64,000 bases of DNA from an uncultured Eubacteriales bacterium (lineage in GTDB: Bacteria; Bacillota; Clostridia; Oscillospirales; CAG-272), in assembly GCA_934467415.1 (NCBI GenBank), contig CAKSLQ010000007.1, forward strand, positions 62,001 to 126,000. The letters are read 5' to 3'. A program made the position numbers and the translations under genes. This document shows positions 1-7,131 of this stretch, piece by piece. Position 1 is the first letter of the stretch. Every line of letters starts with the position of its first letter. Under the pieces are notes generated by a model, which searched no databases, had not been told where the DNA came from, and saw nothing but the letters and a program-made list of their open reading frames with translations.

Positions 1-196
1 CATCATTGCCCGCGAGACCGTCAAGGCGATGCGTAAGGACGTCCTTGCCAAGTGCTACGGCGGCGACATTACGCGCAAGAAAAAGCTGCTGGAAAAACAG
101 AAAGAGGGCAAAAAGAAGATGCGCCGCCTCGGCTCGGTCGAGGTTTCTCCCGAGGCGTTCATGGCGGTGCTCAAGCTGGACGGCGACGACAACTGA
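1..196 (+). CDS. lepA: Elongation factor 4 (LepA), C-terminal end only
   Basis: This is the last 64 codons of a gene that begins before the window. The frame starting at base 2 reads through ARETVKAMRKDVLAKCYGGD, then a Lys-rich stretch, and ends with EAFMAVLKL and an acidic tail at TGA 194-196. That is the conserved C-terminal domain of LepA/EF4, a ribosome-bound GTPase that acts on stalled or mistranslocated ribosomes. The GTPase domains lie outside the window. hemW follows 16 bases later on the same strand, the lepA-hemW order common in Bacillota, so the two are probably co-transcribed. Confidence 0.93.
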   Translation, partial: IIARETVKAMRKDVLAKCYGGDITRKKKLLEKQKEGKKKMRRLGSVEVSPEAFMAVLKLDGDDN

Positions 197-212
197 CCGC
201 CCCATCACGGAC

Positions 213-1367
213 ATGAAAGAAAAAGAAAAGCTCGGCATCTATATCCACATCCCGTTTTGCAAAAGCAAGTGCGGCTACTGCGATTTTTGCTCACATCCGC
301 CCGCGTCCGCGCAGGAGATCGAGCGCTATCAGAATGCGCTGATGCTGCACATGCAGGATCTGTCCGCCGCGGCGGCGGATTATACGGTCGATACCGTCTA
401 TTTCGGCGGCGGCACGCCCACGATGCTTTCGGCAAAGCAGCTCTGCGCACTGCTCGACTGCGTGCGGGATTCCTTCACGCTCGAAAAGGACGCGGAGATC
501 ACCACCGAGGCCAATCCCGGCACGGTGGATCGCCGTGCGCTCCGCGCGCTGCGCAAGTGCGGCTTCAACCGCATTTCGTTCGGTCTGCAAAGTGCCGACG
601 ACGCGGAGCTGCGCGCGCTCGGGCGGGTGCATACCGCCGCCGATCTCACGCGCGCCTACGATGACGCGCGGCGCGCCGGATTTATGAATATCAGCCTTGA
701 TCTGATGTACGGCATCCCGCGGCAGACGCGCGAGAGCTTCCGGCGCTCGCTGGATTTCGCGCGCGGCCTGGATCCCGAGCATCTGTCGGTCTACGGGCTG
801 AAGATCGAGGAGGGAACGCCGTTTTACGCCGCGCGGGAGCGCCTGTCGCTTCCCGACGAGGAGAGCGAGTACAATATGTATTTCGACGCGCATCGCGTTC
901 TCGGCGAGGCCGGGTACGAGCACTACGAGATCAGTAATTTCGCGCGCCGCGGCTTTCGTTCGCGGCACAATCTGCGCTACTGGCTGGACGAGAAATATCT
1001 CGGCTTCGGCGTGTCGGCGCATTCCTATTTCAACAACCAGCGCTATGCCTACACGACAGACATTGACGCCTACATCCGCGAGATGGAGTCGCCGACCGAG
1101 CTTGCCTCCATCCTCACCGAATGCACCGACATCGACGTGTTCACCAAGGAGACCGAATATGTCATGCTCCGCCTGCGCCTGTTTGACGGCATTTCGCTCC
1201 CGGCATACCGGGCGGAATTCGGGCGCGATTTTCTCGCGAAGTACGGGAAGAAGCTGGAGCGCTACCTTGCGGGCGGCTTTGCCCGCGCCGCGGCCGACCG
1301 CATCGCGCTGACCGCTAAGGGGATGTACGTCAGCAATTATATTTTGTCGGATCTGCTCGATTTCTGA
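213..1367 (+). CDS. hemW: Radical SAM heme chaperone HemW
   Basis: This 384-residue protein has the usual HemW length. It opens with GIYIHIPFCKSKCGYCDFC, giving the CxxxCxxC cluster of radical SAM enzymes near residue 15, followed by the glycine-rich YFGGGTPT segment that contacts S-adenosylmethionine. HemW proteins bind heme and insert it into target proteins; older annotations call them oxygen-independent coproporphyrinogen oxidase, but the hemW-type location after lepA favours the chaperone. The ATG at 213 was chosen because the frame upstream is only a readout of lepA in another phase. The ribosome binding site is weak, consistent with translation coupled to lepA. Confidence 0.9.
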   Translation: MKEKEKLGIYIHIPFCKSKCGYCDFCSHPPASAQEIERYQNALMLHMQDLSAAAADYTVDTVYFGGGTPTMLSAKQLCALLDCVRDSFTLEKDAEITTEANPGTVDRRALRALRKCGFNRISFGLQSADDAELRALGRVHTAADLTRAYDDARRAGFMNISLDLMYGIPRQTRESFRRSLDFARGLDPEHLSVYGLKIEEGTPFYAARERLSLPDEESEYNMYFDAHRVLGEAGYEHYEISNFARRGFRSRHNLRYWLDEKYLGFGVSAHSYFNNQRYAYTTDIDAYIREMESPTELASILTECTDIDVFTKETEYVMLRLRLFDGISLPAYRAEFGRDFLAKYGKKLERYLAGGFARAAADRIALTAKGMYVSNYILSDLLDF

Positions 1368-1390
1368 GGGTTGATTTTTCGGAAAGCGTC

Positions 1391-1420
1391 TTGACAAAGG
1401 CGGGGCGCAGTTGGTACAAT
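1391..1420 (+). promoter_or_regulatory. Promoter of the DUF1292 gene
   Basis: TTGACA (1391-1396) and TACAAT (1415-1420) are separated by 18 bases and precede a GAAAGG ribosome binding site and the ATG at 1462. The TGG before the -10 resembles an extended -10. Confidence 0.75.
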
Positions 1421-1461
1421 AGAGACAGAACAAAACGATTTGTGACCGAAAGGATAAGAAC

Positions 1462-1764
1462 ATGGAAGAGATCTATGACGGCGATATTTATACGCTGACC
1501 GATGAGACCGGCAAGGAGAGCGAATTTGAGCTGATCGGCTCCTGTGAGTTTGAGGGCAAGACCTATCTTGCGCTGGTTCCCGTGGAGGAAGACTCCGAGG
1601 AATATGTCATTCTGCGCCTTGAGCTGGACGAGACCGGCGAGGAGACGCTCGTGACCATCGACGATGACGATGAGTTTGACCGCGTGGCCGACTATTTCGA
1701 GGATGAGTTGTTCAACACCGTCGATTACGACGCGGACGCGGACGGCGACAATAACGAAAACTGA
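1462..1764 (+). CDS. DUF1292 domain-containing protein
   Basis: This is a 100-residue, very acidic small protein with the DUF1292 pattern: a LTDETGKESEFELI strand, then YLALVPVEE and a VILRLELDETGEE core. Such proteins are widespread in Bacillota, often near alanyl-tRNA synthetase and RuvX genes; their function is not established. The C-terminus is an Asp/Glu/Asn-rich tail. It has its own promoter at 1391-1420 and a GAAAGG ribosome binding site 9 bases before the ATG, so it is separate from lepA-hemW. Confidence 0.85.
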   Translation: MEEIYDGDIYTLTDETGKESEFELIGSCEFEGKTYLALVPVEEDSEEYVILRLELDETGEETLVTIDDDDEFDRVADYFEDELFNTVDYDADADGDNNEN

Positions 1765-2033
1765 GCGCATAGATCGCGCGCACACGCATATACTGAAAGC
1801 AGACTTTCCTGCTTAGCTCGTGATACACAACCATATCGGAACCTACAACTATAAAATGGAATCCTATATTGCTCTGTAGGTATGCAGGCCTCCCGCGCGG
1901 CTCGACCGCGGCGGATGTTGGAAGCGCAAAGCAGAGCCGCGGATACCGCCTTGCTATGCAGGGTTTTCTTTTGGAGTGTACACGGCTCGGCGGGATTTCT
2001 TTTTGCCCGGCGACATGGGACTGTGAACATAGA

Positions 2034-2693
2034 ATGTATGCGGATAAATTTCATATGACCGCAGAACAAAGTCTGTTTCTCGCCAAGAAAAAATGGGATG
2101 AGAATGTCTATTGCGGCATGAAGATGGAAAATCGGGCAGTGACTTTCCCGCAGACGCGCACGATTTTGGACGGCGTGAACGTTCCGGGCGCGCAGCTCGA
2201 CGATATTCAGGCTATCCTCAATATGCGCGATGCCTGGCGTTTTCTGCTCGATACCATGGATGTGCCTCTGACGCTGGAATACCTCTGCAAGCTGAACGAA
2301 TACATCGCACGGAATGAGGCGCTTGTGTGGGGCAAACTGCGCACGGGACAGGTCGGTATATCCGGCACGGATGATCTGCCGCCGATTCCGGACGAAACAG
2401 AGAGCCGCGCGGCGCTCGCCGGAATTCTGAACGCCGACACGAGCGCAACTGAAAAAGCACTCAATGCGTTTGCATGGGGAACACGGAGCCAGCTTTTCTG
2501 GGACGGAAACAAGCGCACAAGTCTCACGCTGGCCAACAAGATCCTTTTACGGGCGGGCGCGGGGATGCTGACCGTGCAGGAAAAGCACATGGAGCAATTT
2601 AACGAGAAGCTGCTCGCGTTCTACAACACCGGAGACGCCGAGTCGCTGAAAGTATTTTTGTATGACCACGCCATACAAGGTATTGCAATATAA
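2034..2693 (+). CDS. Fic family protein with a Gln in the motif His position
   Basis: From ATG 2034 this gives a 219-residue protein starting MYADKFHMTAEQS. The frame is open 55 codons further upstream, but that part is low-complexity and unlike Fic proteins, so the internal ATG is preferred. The Fic loop is at about residues 160-170 and reads QLFWDGNKRTS, where the canonical motif is HxFxxGN(G/K)R. Fic enzymes transfer AMP or other phosphate-containing groups to hydroxyls of target proteins, and the first His is the catalytic base. The Gln raises the possibility of an altered or lost transfer activity, or a subfamily-wide variant. TFPQTRTILDGVNVPG near residue 40 fits a Fic subgroup seen in Clostridia. 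No antitoxin-like partner lies beside it. Confidence 0.75.
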   Translation: MYADKFHMTAEQSLFLAKKKWDENVYCGMKMENRAVTFPQTRTILDGVNVPGAQLDDIQAILNMRDAWRFLLDTMDVPLTLEYLCKLNEYIARNEALVWGKLRTGQVGISGTDDLPPIPDETESRAALAGILNADTSATEKALNAFAWGTRSQLFWDGNKRTSLTLANKILLRAGAGMLTVQEKHMEQFNEKLLAFYNTGDAESLKVFLYDHAIQGIAI

Positions 2694-2721
2694 AAAGGAG
2701 GGGCGCAAGCCTCTCCTTTTT
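2692..2721. terminator. Bidirectional intrinsic terminator
   Basis: AAAAAGGAGGGGC and GCCTCTCCTTTTT form a stem with one G-U pair between the convergent Fic and serine hydrolase genes. T-tracts on both strands suit both. Confidence 0.8.
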
Positions 2722-2727
2722 CTGCTT

Positions 2728-3855
2728 TTACACCCCGCTCCTGCCGAGGAGGGCGTTTTCAAATTCGACGGTGGCGTGCGAGGTGAGCGACATATCCACA
2801 TAGGAATTCTTGAGGAAGATGCCGATGAGGTTCTCGCGCGGGAGGTAGAGCGCGTGCGTGCCGTAAGCGCCGTGCGTGTAGACGCTGCCGCGCGGCAGGC
2901 GGTGCGGGCCGGTCACGGTGAAGCAGCCGAAGGCGTTGTTCTCCCCCGGAAGCAGACCCGGCAGAGCATCCGGCAGCTTCGGCTCGATCAGACTGCGGAC
3001 GCTTTCGGGGCGCAGGACGCGCACACCGCAAAGCTCGCCGCCATGCGCCAGCATCCGGAAGAAGCGGATGAGATCCGGCAGGGTAGACGCCAGCGCCGCG
3101 CCTGCGGCCTCATAGGTTGTCGGAAGCCCGCGGAAGACCTCGCCGCGGAAATTCACCTCGACTTCCTCGCCGCGCACCCGCTTCTGCACGGGCGAGAAAC
3201 GCGCGTACTGCTCCGGCGTCGGCGCAAAGGTCGTGTCCGGCATCCCGAGCGGGTCGAAGAAGGCGGCTTTCAGGTAGGCGCCGAAGGACATGCCCGTGAC
3301 CAGTTCCGCGATGCGTGCCAGTACATCATAGCCCGCAAAGCCGCTGTAGGCGGCGCGGCTGCCCGGCTCAAAGGCGAGGTGAAAATTGGCGCCGTACCAG
3401 TCTGCGGCGCGCGCGAGCGAAACCTTTTCGGCGGGCGGCATCAGATCGTACTCCCGGTTGCCGAGCGTGTCCGCGCCGAGCCCCGCCGTGTGTGTGAGCA
3501 GGTCGAACAGCGTGATCTCCCGCCGCGGCATCGACGCGGCGCGCACTTGCCCGTCCGCGGTCAGCGCGCCGATCTTCAGGTGCGCGAAGGCGGGCAGATA
3601 GGCCGATACGGGCGCGCCGATGTCCACCCTGCCGTCCTCGGCGAGCTTCATCACCGCCGCCGCGGTGAACAGCTTGGTCATCGAGGCGAGCCGAAAGAGC
3701 GCACGGCCCGAAAAGCGGTCGCCGCCGAAATAACTCTCGCAGACCGGCTCGCCGCCGCGCAGGACGGCGGCCGCGCCGCCGAAGCATTCGTGCGCGGCAA
3801 GCTGAAGCGCGCCGAGCGCGTCAATCGCTTCTTTGATTTGTGCATCCGTGGGCAT
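2728..3855 (-). CDS. Beta-lactamase-fold serine hydrolase
   Basis: This 375-residue protein belongs to the class C beta-lactamase/esterase/D-peptidase superfamily. The nucleophile motif SMTK (SxxK) is near residue 58, in LFRLASMTKLFTAAAVMKL, and YSG near residue 155 takes the YxN position. A GAYGTHALY segment late in the protein may be the third active-site strand. There is no signal peptide, so a cytoplasmic esterase or amidase is more likely than a penicillin-binding protein. It begins one base after the acyltransferase gene ends and shares its promoter at 4892-4920. The substrate cannot be told from sequence. Confidence 0.85.
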   Translation of the reverse strand: MPTDAQIKEAIDALGALQLAAHECFGGAAAVLRGGEPVCESYFGGDRFSGRALFRLASMTKLFTAAAVMKLAEDGRVDIGAPVSAYLPAFAHLKIGALTADGQVRAASMPRREITLFDLLTHTAGLGADTLGNREYDLMPPAEKVSLARAADWYGANFHLAFEPGSRAAYSGFAGYDVLARIAELVTGMSFGAYLKAAFFDPLGMPDTTFAPTPEQYARFSPVQKRVRGEEVEVNFRGEVFRGLPTTYEAAGAALASTLPDLIRFFRMLAHGGELCGVRVLRPESVRSLIEPKLPDALPGLLPGENNAFGCFTVTGPHRLPRGSVYTHGAYGTHALYLPRENLIGIFLKNSYVDMSLTSHATVEFENALLGRSGV

Positions 3856-3856
3856 T

Positions 3857-4864
3857 TTACAGTCGCTCCTTGATTTTTTCTTTCACAAATGTATAGCCGA
3901 GGCAGCCGCCGAAGGTGACGGCATAGGTGAAGACGAAGCGGAACAGATAGGCTTCCGCCATGCCCATGCCGCCGCAGCGCGCGATCAGGTCGTTTGCCGC
4001 ATAGATGGGCAGAACATGGGCGAGGTAGATCAAATAGCTGCTTCGGTCGCAGAGGGCGAAGAACGCGGGCAGCGGCGCACCGTCCGCGCAGAGCTTGGCA
4101 AAGACGGCAAAGCAGAAGAAGATTGCCGCCATCGCGTAGGCGAGGTGCAGCGCCTCAAACCACGGATAGACCGCGCCGAAGCACTGCGACCGCCATGTGA
4201 AATACAGGTCGGCTGCCGCCGTCACGACAAACGCCGCGCCGAGCGGGACGAGGTGCGCCTTCAGCCATGTGACAGCGGCATCGTAATGCCGTCCGACCGC
4301 CGCACCGAGCAGAAACCAGCAAAGATAGGCGGGGAACACACGGTCGTCGTAACGAAAATGCACAAACAGCTTGAATGCGGCGGTCAGAAGGATCGCCGCG
4401 CCGCAGAGCAGCCGCGTGTCCACGCGGTCGAGCAGCCGGCGCCACAGCGGCATCAGGAGGTAGAATTGCAGAATGATGACGACGAAGTAAAAATGTGAGC
4501 AGAGCGTGCCGAGAAAGACGTATTCGGCGAGGTCGCGAAAACTGAACCGATACCAGCCGATGCGGATGAAATAGGCATAGTAGACCGCGACCCACACAAG
4601 GTAGGGCAGCAGGATGCGCCGCACCCGGCCGCGGAGAAACTGCCCGTAGGCAAACGGCTTTGCCGAGAGAAACAGCCGCACACCCGAGAGGAATACAAAT
4701 CCCTGCACGACGAAGGCGGAGAGCCGCCACGGGAAAAGCAGCAGCAGATATTTGACACTCGTGCGGTCCATCGCGGTCAGCGTCCAGGACGTGACATGGA
4801 TGAAAATGACCAGCACACACATCAGGAGCGAAAACAGCGCAATTTCGCTTTTGCGCTTGGGCAC
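3857..4864 (-). CDS. Membrane acyltransferase, acyltransferase-3 family
   Basis: This 335-residue polytopic protein has about ten hydrophobic segments. Near the start it has FIHVTSWTL and the strand FVVQGFVFLSGVRLFLS, both typical of the acyltransferase-3/OafA family, with the His that is needed for catalysis in that family. Members add acetyl or other acyl groups to surface sugars, peptidoglycan or antibiotics. The start is a GTG at 4862-4864 with AGGAGG upstream. It is the first gene of a two-gene unit with the serine hydrolase; one may add and the other remove an acyl group, which is an inference. Confidence 0.85.
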   Translation of the reverse strand: MPKRKSEIALFSLLMCVLVIFIHVTSWTLTAMDRTSVKYLLLLFPWRLSAFVVQGFVFLSGVRLFLSAKPFAYGQFLRGRVRRILLPYLVWVAVYYAYFIRIGWYRFSFRDLAEYVFLGTLCSHFYFVVIILQFYLLMPLWRRLLDRVDTRLLCGAAILLTAAFKLFVHFRYDDRVFPAYLCWFLLGAAVGRHYDAAVTWLKAHLVPLGAAFVVTAAADLYFTWRSQCFGAVYPWFEALHLAYAMAAIFFCFAVFAKLCADGAPLPAFFALCDRSSYLIYLAHVLPIYAANDLIARCGGMGMAEAYLFRFVFTYAVTFGGCLGYTFVKEKIKERL

Positions 4865-4891
4865 GGCGGCGCCTCCTTTGCGTTTTTCTTC

Positions 4892-4920
4892 ATTTTATCA
4901 CAGAAAATGCCGCCGCGCAA
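4892..4920 (-). promoter_or_regulatory. Promoter of the acyltransferase-hydrolase unit
   Basis: On the minus strand TTGCGC (4920-4915) and TAAAAT (4897-4892) have a 17-base spacer. It is divergent from the asparaginase promoter only 12 bases away. Confidence 0.6.
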
Positions 4921-4931
4921 GGGAAACGGAC

Positions 4932-4960
4932 TTGTAAAAGCGGTGGTTTCGTAGTAAAAT
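4932..4960 (+). promoter_or_regulatory. Promoter of the asparaginase gene
   Basis: TTGTAA (4932-4937) and TAAAAT (4955-4960) have a 17-base spacer, about 45 bases before the ATG at 5006. Confidence 0.65.
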
Positions 4961-5005
4961 GGAGAAAACACATTGGCGCGGCACGGCCGCGCAGGCGGAG
5001 TATAC

Positions 5006-6016
5006 ATGAACGAAGTGAAAAAGAGAATCCTGCTCATCACCACGGGCGGCACGATCGCCTCGGTTCACACCAAGGACGGGCTTGCGCCCGCGGGCAGCGA
5101 GGTGCTGCAAAACGAGATCGGGCATCTGCGCGCCTATTACGACATCGAGGTCTGCGACTTGATGCGCCTCGACAGCTCCAACATCCAGCCCGAGGAGTGG
5201 GTCAGGATCGCGCGCTGTGTCTTTGAGCACCGCGGCGGCGCGGACGGCATCGTCATCACGCACGGCACGGACACGATGGCGTACACCTCGTCGATTCTTT
5301 CGTTCATGCTGCGGAATATCGACATCCCGGTCGTGCTGACCGGCGCGCAGCTCCCGATGCAGAACCCCATTTCGGATGCGTTTGACAATCTGCGCACCGC
5401 ATTCCTGATGGCGGCATCGGGCAGGGCGGGCGTGTTTGTCGCCTTCGACCGCCATGTGATGCTCGGCTGCCGCGCGGTCAAGGTGCGCGCCGAGAGCTTC
5501 GACGCGTTTGAGAGCGTCAACCGCCGCTACGCCGCCCGCGTGACCACGGACGGCCTCGTCATCGACGAGGAGGTGCTGCCGCATCCGCAGGGCACGCCGA
5601 CGCTCTGCGACCGGGTCAGCACCGACGTTTTTCTCATCAAGCTCACGCCGGGGCTTTCACCCCGCGTGTTCGACGCGCTCTGTGACATGGGCTATCGCGG
5701 GATCGTGGTCGAGGCGTTTGGCGTGGGCGGGATGCACTTCGTCCACCGTGACCTTGCGGGCAAGATCCGCGCGCTGGTCGGACGTGGCATCTCGGTCGTC
5801 ACATGCAGCCAGTGCCTGTACGACAGCAGCAACCTGCATCTCTACGAGGTAGGCAAAAAGCTGCTCGACGTCGGCGTGATTCAGGGCTACGACATGACCA
5901 CCGAGGCGGCGGTCACCAAGCTGATGTGGGCGCTCGGCAACGGGTATACGCCCGACCGCATCCGCGCCTTTTTCCGCGAGAGCGTGGCGGGCGAGATCAC
6001 GCCTATGAATGAATAA
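5006..6016 (+). CDS. L-asparaginase, type I-like
   Basis: This 336-residue enzyme hydrolyses asparagine to aspartate and ammonia. The first threonine motif LLITTGGTIAS is at residues 8-18 and the second, THGTDTMAY, near residue 85; TGAQLPM follows. These are the two catalytic Thr regions of bacterial asparaginases. No signal peptide is present, which suggests the cytoplasmic type. The ATG at 5006 is preferred to the GTG-type start 11 codons earlier because GCGGAG lies 9 bases before it and the motif then sits at the usual distance from the N-terminus. An amino-acid importer follows downstream. Confidence 0.9.
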   Translation: MNEVKKRILLITTGGTIASVHTKDGLAPAGSEVLQNEIGHLRAYYDIEVCDLMRLDSSNIQPEEWVRIARCVFEHRGGADGIVITHGTDTMAYTSSILSFMLRNIDIPVVLTGAQLPMQNPISDAFDNLRTAFLMAASGRAGVFVAFDRHVMLGCRAVKVRAESFDAFESVNRRYAARVTTDGLVIDEEVLPHPQGTPTLCDRVSTDVFLIKLTPGLSPRVFDALCDMGYRGIVVEAFGVGGMHFVHRDLAGKIRALVGRGISVVTCSQCLYDSSNLHLYEVGKKLLDVGVIQGYDMTTEAAVTKLMWALGNGYTPDRIRAFFRESVAGEITPMNE

Positions 6017-6039
6017 TATTCATTATTTATGAATATTCA
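6010..6039. promoter_or_regulatory. Two adjacent AT-rich palindromes, possible operator
   Basis: TGAATAATATTCA (6010-6022) and TGAATATTCA (6030-6039) are perfect palindromes about 18 bases apart, centre to centre, where the asparaginase gene ends. Their half-sites resemble the TGAAT/ATTCA halves of ArgR boxes, though the inner spacing is shorter than the classical box. They lie about 90 bases before the -35 of the amino-acid transporter. Confidence 0.35.
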
Positions 6040-6089
6040 AATGTGTGGAAAAGACATCGGAAACGCGTTTTTGAACAATTTGACCATAA

Positions 6090-6120
6090 AATAATGCGAA
6101 AAACAGGCATTATTCTGATT
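6090..6120 (+). terminator. Probable terminator after the asparaginase gene
   Basis: AATAATGC and GCATTATT form an 8-bp stem around a 9-base loop, followed by a T-rich run. The stem is AT-rich, so it might be an operator instead. Confidence 0.45.
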
Positions 6121-6129
6121 TTTTGTATA

Positions 6130-6158
6130 TTGACAATGCATAAATATGAGCGTATACT
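6130..6158 (+). promoter_or_regulatory. Promoter of the amino-acid ABC transporter
   Basis: TTGACA (6130-6135) and TATACT (6153-6158) are separated by 17 bases and lie about 50 bases before the ATG. Confidence 0.8.
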
Positions 6159-6210
6159 GATACCATCAAATCAAGGAACACCGTTCCGAAGCAATTTTGG
6201 GAGAAAGACA

Positions 6211-7047
6211 ATGAAAAACATGAAGAAAATCCTCTGCCTGGCACTTGCAATGCTGATGTGCGCGATGTGCTTCGCCGGCTGCGGCAAGACCGAGGCGGAC
6301 AACACCACCGCATCCTCCGGGGACGCAACCGTATCGACCGAAGAGACCACGACCGCTTCCGAAGAAACCACTGCACCGGAAGCCAAGAAGACCCTCACGA
6401 TGGCGACCAACGCGGAGTTCCCGCCCTATGAGTCCTACGAGGGCACAGAGATCGTCGGCATTGATGCCGAGGTCGCAGCGGCCATCGCCGAGAAGCTCGG
6501 CATGGAGCTGGTCATCGAAGACATGAAGTTTGACTCGATCATCCCCGCGGTCGTTTCCGACGGTGCCGATATGGCTATGGCCGGCCTGACCGTGACCGAT
6601 GAGCGCAAGGAAAGCGTTGACTTCTCGGTCAGCTACGCAACCGGCATTCAGTCGGTCATCGTCAAGAGCGGCTCCGACATCAAGACGCTGGATGACCTCG
6701 CAGGCAAGAAGATCGGTGTACAGCTCGCAACCACCGGCGACATCTACGCTTCCGGCGACTACGGCGACGACAATGTGATCAAGTACAACAAGGGCGCTGA
6801 CGCCGTTCTCGCACTGGTCGGCGGCGATATTGACGCCGTCATCATCGACAATCAGCCCGCAAAGGTCTTTGTCGAGCAGAATGCAGGTCTTGAGATCCTC
6901 CCCACCGAGTATGCGGTTGAGGAATATGCAATCGCCGTGAAGAAGGGCAACACCGAGCTGCTTGACCAGATCAACGGCGCACTCGAAGCACTGATTGCAG
7001 ACGGCACGGTCGATGCAATCGTCGCAAAGTACATCTCGGCGAACTGA
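6211..7047 (+). CDS. Amino-acid ABC transporter substrate-binding lipoprotein
   Basis: This 278-residue protein starts with a lipoprotein signal ending in the lipobox FAGC (LALAMLMCAMCFAGC), then a Ser/Thr/Glu-rich linker to about residue 55. The mature domain begins TLTMATNAEFPPYE and contains MAGLTVTDERKESVDFS, the family-3 solute-binding signature of polar amino-acid receptors. It would deliver an amino acid, possibly Asn, Gln, His or Arg, to the permease that follows. The ATG at 6211 is preceded by GGGAGAAAG. A GC-rich hairpin between this gene and the permease probably lets the receptor be made in excess over the membrane parts. Confidence 0.93.
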   Translation: MKNMKKILCLALAMLMCAMCFAGCGKTEADNTTASSGDATVSTEETTTASEETTAPEAKKTLTMATNAEFPPYESYEGTEIVGIDAEVAAAIAEKLGMELVIEDMKFDSIIPAVVSDGADMAMAGLTVTDERKESVDFSVSYATGIQSVIVKSGSDIKTLDDLAGKKIGVQLATTGDIYASGDYGDDNVIKYNKGADAVLALVGGDIDAVIIDNQPAKVFVEQNAGLEILPTEYAVEEYAIAVKKGNTELLDQINGALEALIADGTVDAIVAKYISAN

Positions 7048-7073
7048 TCCGAACAAATCACGGAAAATAGGAG

Positions 7074-7110
7074 CAGGGCGGACGGTTTCGTCCCCCCGCC
7101 CCTGTTTTTT
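7074..7110 (+). terminator. Intercistronic hairpin with T-tract
   Basis: A GC-rich hairpin (CAGGGCGGACGG with CCCCGCCCCTG, imperfect) followed by TTTTTT lies between the receptor and permease genes. It is probably a partial terminator that lowers expression of the downstream genes. Confidence 0.65.
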
Positions 7111-7131
7111 AGCGTATAAAGGAACTCTGAC

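Noticed and set aside
291..1463. 390-codon minus-strand frame opposite hemW
   Set aside because: hemW carries all radical SAM motifs; the antisense frame has none.
1869..2033. N-terminal 55 codons of the open frame before the Fic gene
   Set aside because: Unlike Fic proteins, no ribosome binding site, and a good homologous start exists at ATG 2034.
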